Positions 6,204 through 6,653 of a DNA stretch of 6,653 nucleotides are shown piece after piece (positions within the stretch are counted from its first letter, which is position 1; the number at the start of each line of letters is the position of its first letter). Below the pieces are notes generated by a model. It saw nothing but the letters and a program-made list of their open reading frames with translations, was not told where the DNA came from and did not search any database. Source of the stretch: Comamonadaceae bacterium (GTDB lineage: Bacteria > Pseudomonadota > Gammaproteobacteria > Burkholderiales > Burkholderiaceae_C); NCBI GenBank assembly GCA_947460065.1, contig CANHGF010000141.1, positions 1 through 6,653 of the forward strand, written 5' to 3'. The position numbers and the translations under genes are program-made.

Positions 6204-6653
6204 TTATCCGAAGGCGGGACGAAGTTCGATCAACTCGGTGGCGCTGTTGCTGTCTTGCAGCAAGGCATAGAGCAGGGCGTCGGCCACCTCCTGGGCGCGC
6301 AGTGGTGCGAATTTGCGCGCCGCCAGTGACCTGACGACATCGGGGTGGGTGCTGCTTTGACGGATGTCGGTATCGACCATGCCCGGTGCGATCTCGCTGA
6401 CCTTGATGCGGTGGCTTTTGAGTTCGAGCCGGAAGCCCTTGGCAAAGGCCGACAGCGCGTGCTTGGTGGCAGCGTAGACCACGCCATGCTGGGCCACGCT
6501 GCGCGCAGCGCCTGAGGTGATGAACACCAGGTGGCCCGAGCCGCGCTTGACCATGTGCGCTGCGATGGCACGGGTCAGGTCAAAAGCGGCGACCACATTG
6601 GTGGCAAACATCTGCGCGCATTGCTCGGTGGTGATCTCCAGCACCGGCGCATA
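6204..6653 (-). CDS. Classical SDR oxidoreductase (N-terminus outside the window)
   Basis: These are the C-terminal 149 residues of a short-chain dehydrogenase/reductase; the frame is open to the right edge (reading YAPVLEITTEQ), so the GTG at 6644 is an internal Val and not a start. Numbered from the edge, the tetrad residues Asn19 (ATNVV), Ser47 (FITSG), Tyr60 and Lys64 (YAATK) are all present, with the normal 13-residue Ser-Tyr and four-residue Tyr-Lys spacing. PGMVDTDIR follows, and the tail with VADALLYAL and ending ELIELRPAFG resembles YdfG-like SDRs. The glycine-rich cofactor motif and NNAG are outside the window, so cofactor preference cannot be judged. It is the upstream-most gene visible in the minus-strand operon and its TAA stop is four bases before the next SDR start. 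It is probably an NAD(P)-dependent alcohol or hydroxy-acid dehydrogenase; the substrate is unknown. Confidence 0.9.
   Translation of the reverse strand, partial: YAPVLEITTEQCAQMFATNVVAAFDLTRAIAAHMVKRGSGHLVFITSGAARSVAQHGVVYAATKHALSAFAKGFRLELKSHRIKVSEIAPGMVDTDIRQSSTHPDVVRSLAARKFAPLRAQEVADALLYALLQDSNSATELIELRPAFG

Noticed and set aside
6642..6644. GTG as the start of the right-hand SDR.
   Set aside because: The frame continues to the window edge with SDR-like sequence, and a start here would remove the cofactor-binding half of the fold.

Overview
The window looks like a chromosomal catabolic or transport locus from a GC-rich proteobacterium. A betaproteobacterium of the order Burkholderiales is the best guess. 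The reasons are strong GC bias at third codon positions, a fused LivM-LivG transporter subunit, and a Bug-type (TctC-like) solute-binding protein, a family greatly expanded in that order. The assignment is inference; no rRNA, tRNA or other marker gene is present.

Left half, plus strand (1-3318): the end of an operon for a branched-chain-amino-acid-type (HAAT/Liv family) ABC importer. It encodes a LivM permease fused to a LivG ATPase (5' end outside the window), a LivF ATPase whose start overlaps the fusion's stop by 14 bases, and, 27 bases further on, a LivK-like periplasmic binding protein with a strong ribosome binding site. A LivH permease is expected upstream. The family also carries aromatic acids, amides and urea, so the substrate cannot be read from these genes.

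Middle (3319-3593): a 275-base gap between convergent operons. It holds no gene but carries five REP-like palindromic units. Four of them form two inverted pairs repeated with an exact 151-base period. No U-tract terminator is visible.

Right half, minus strand (6653 down to 3594): four tightly packed genes read right to left. They are a catalytically complete short-chain dehydrogenase/reductase (SDR; its N-terminus is outside the window), a second SDR in which all four positions of the classical catalytic tetrad are replaced, an HpcH/HpaI-family metal-dependent aldolase with its active-site residues intact, and a Bug-type solute-binding protein. No TctA or TctB membrane partner lies in the window.

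Together the two operons suggest uptake and breakdown of a small organic acid, with the ABC importer and Bug protein handling import or capture, and the SDRs and aldolase doing redox steps and a retro-aldol cleavage. The substrate is unknown. The points most worth a second look are the REP array, the tetrad-less SDR, and the LivG half with a non-consensus ABC signature. The locus otherwise reads as a normal, intact set of known families.
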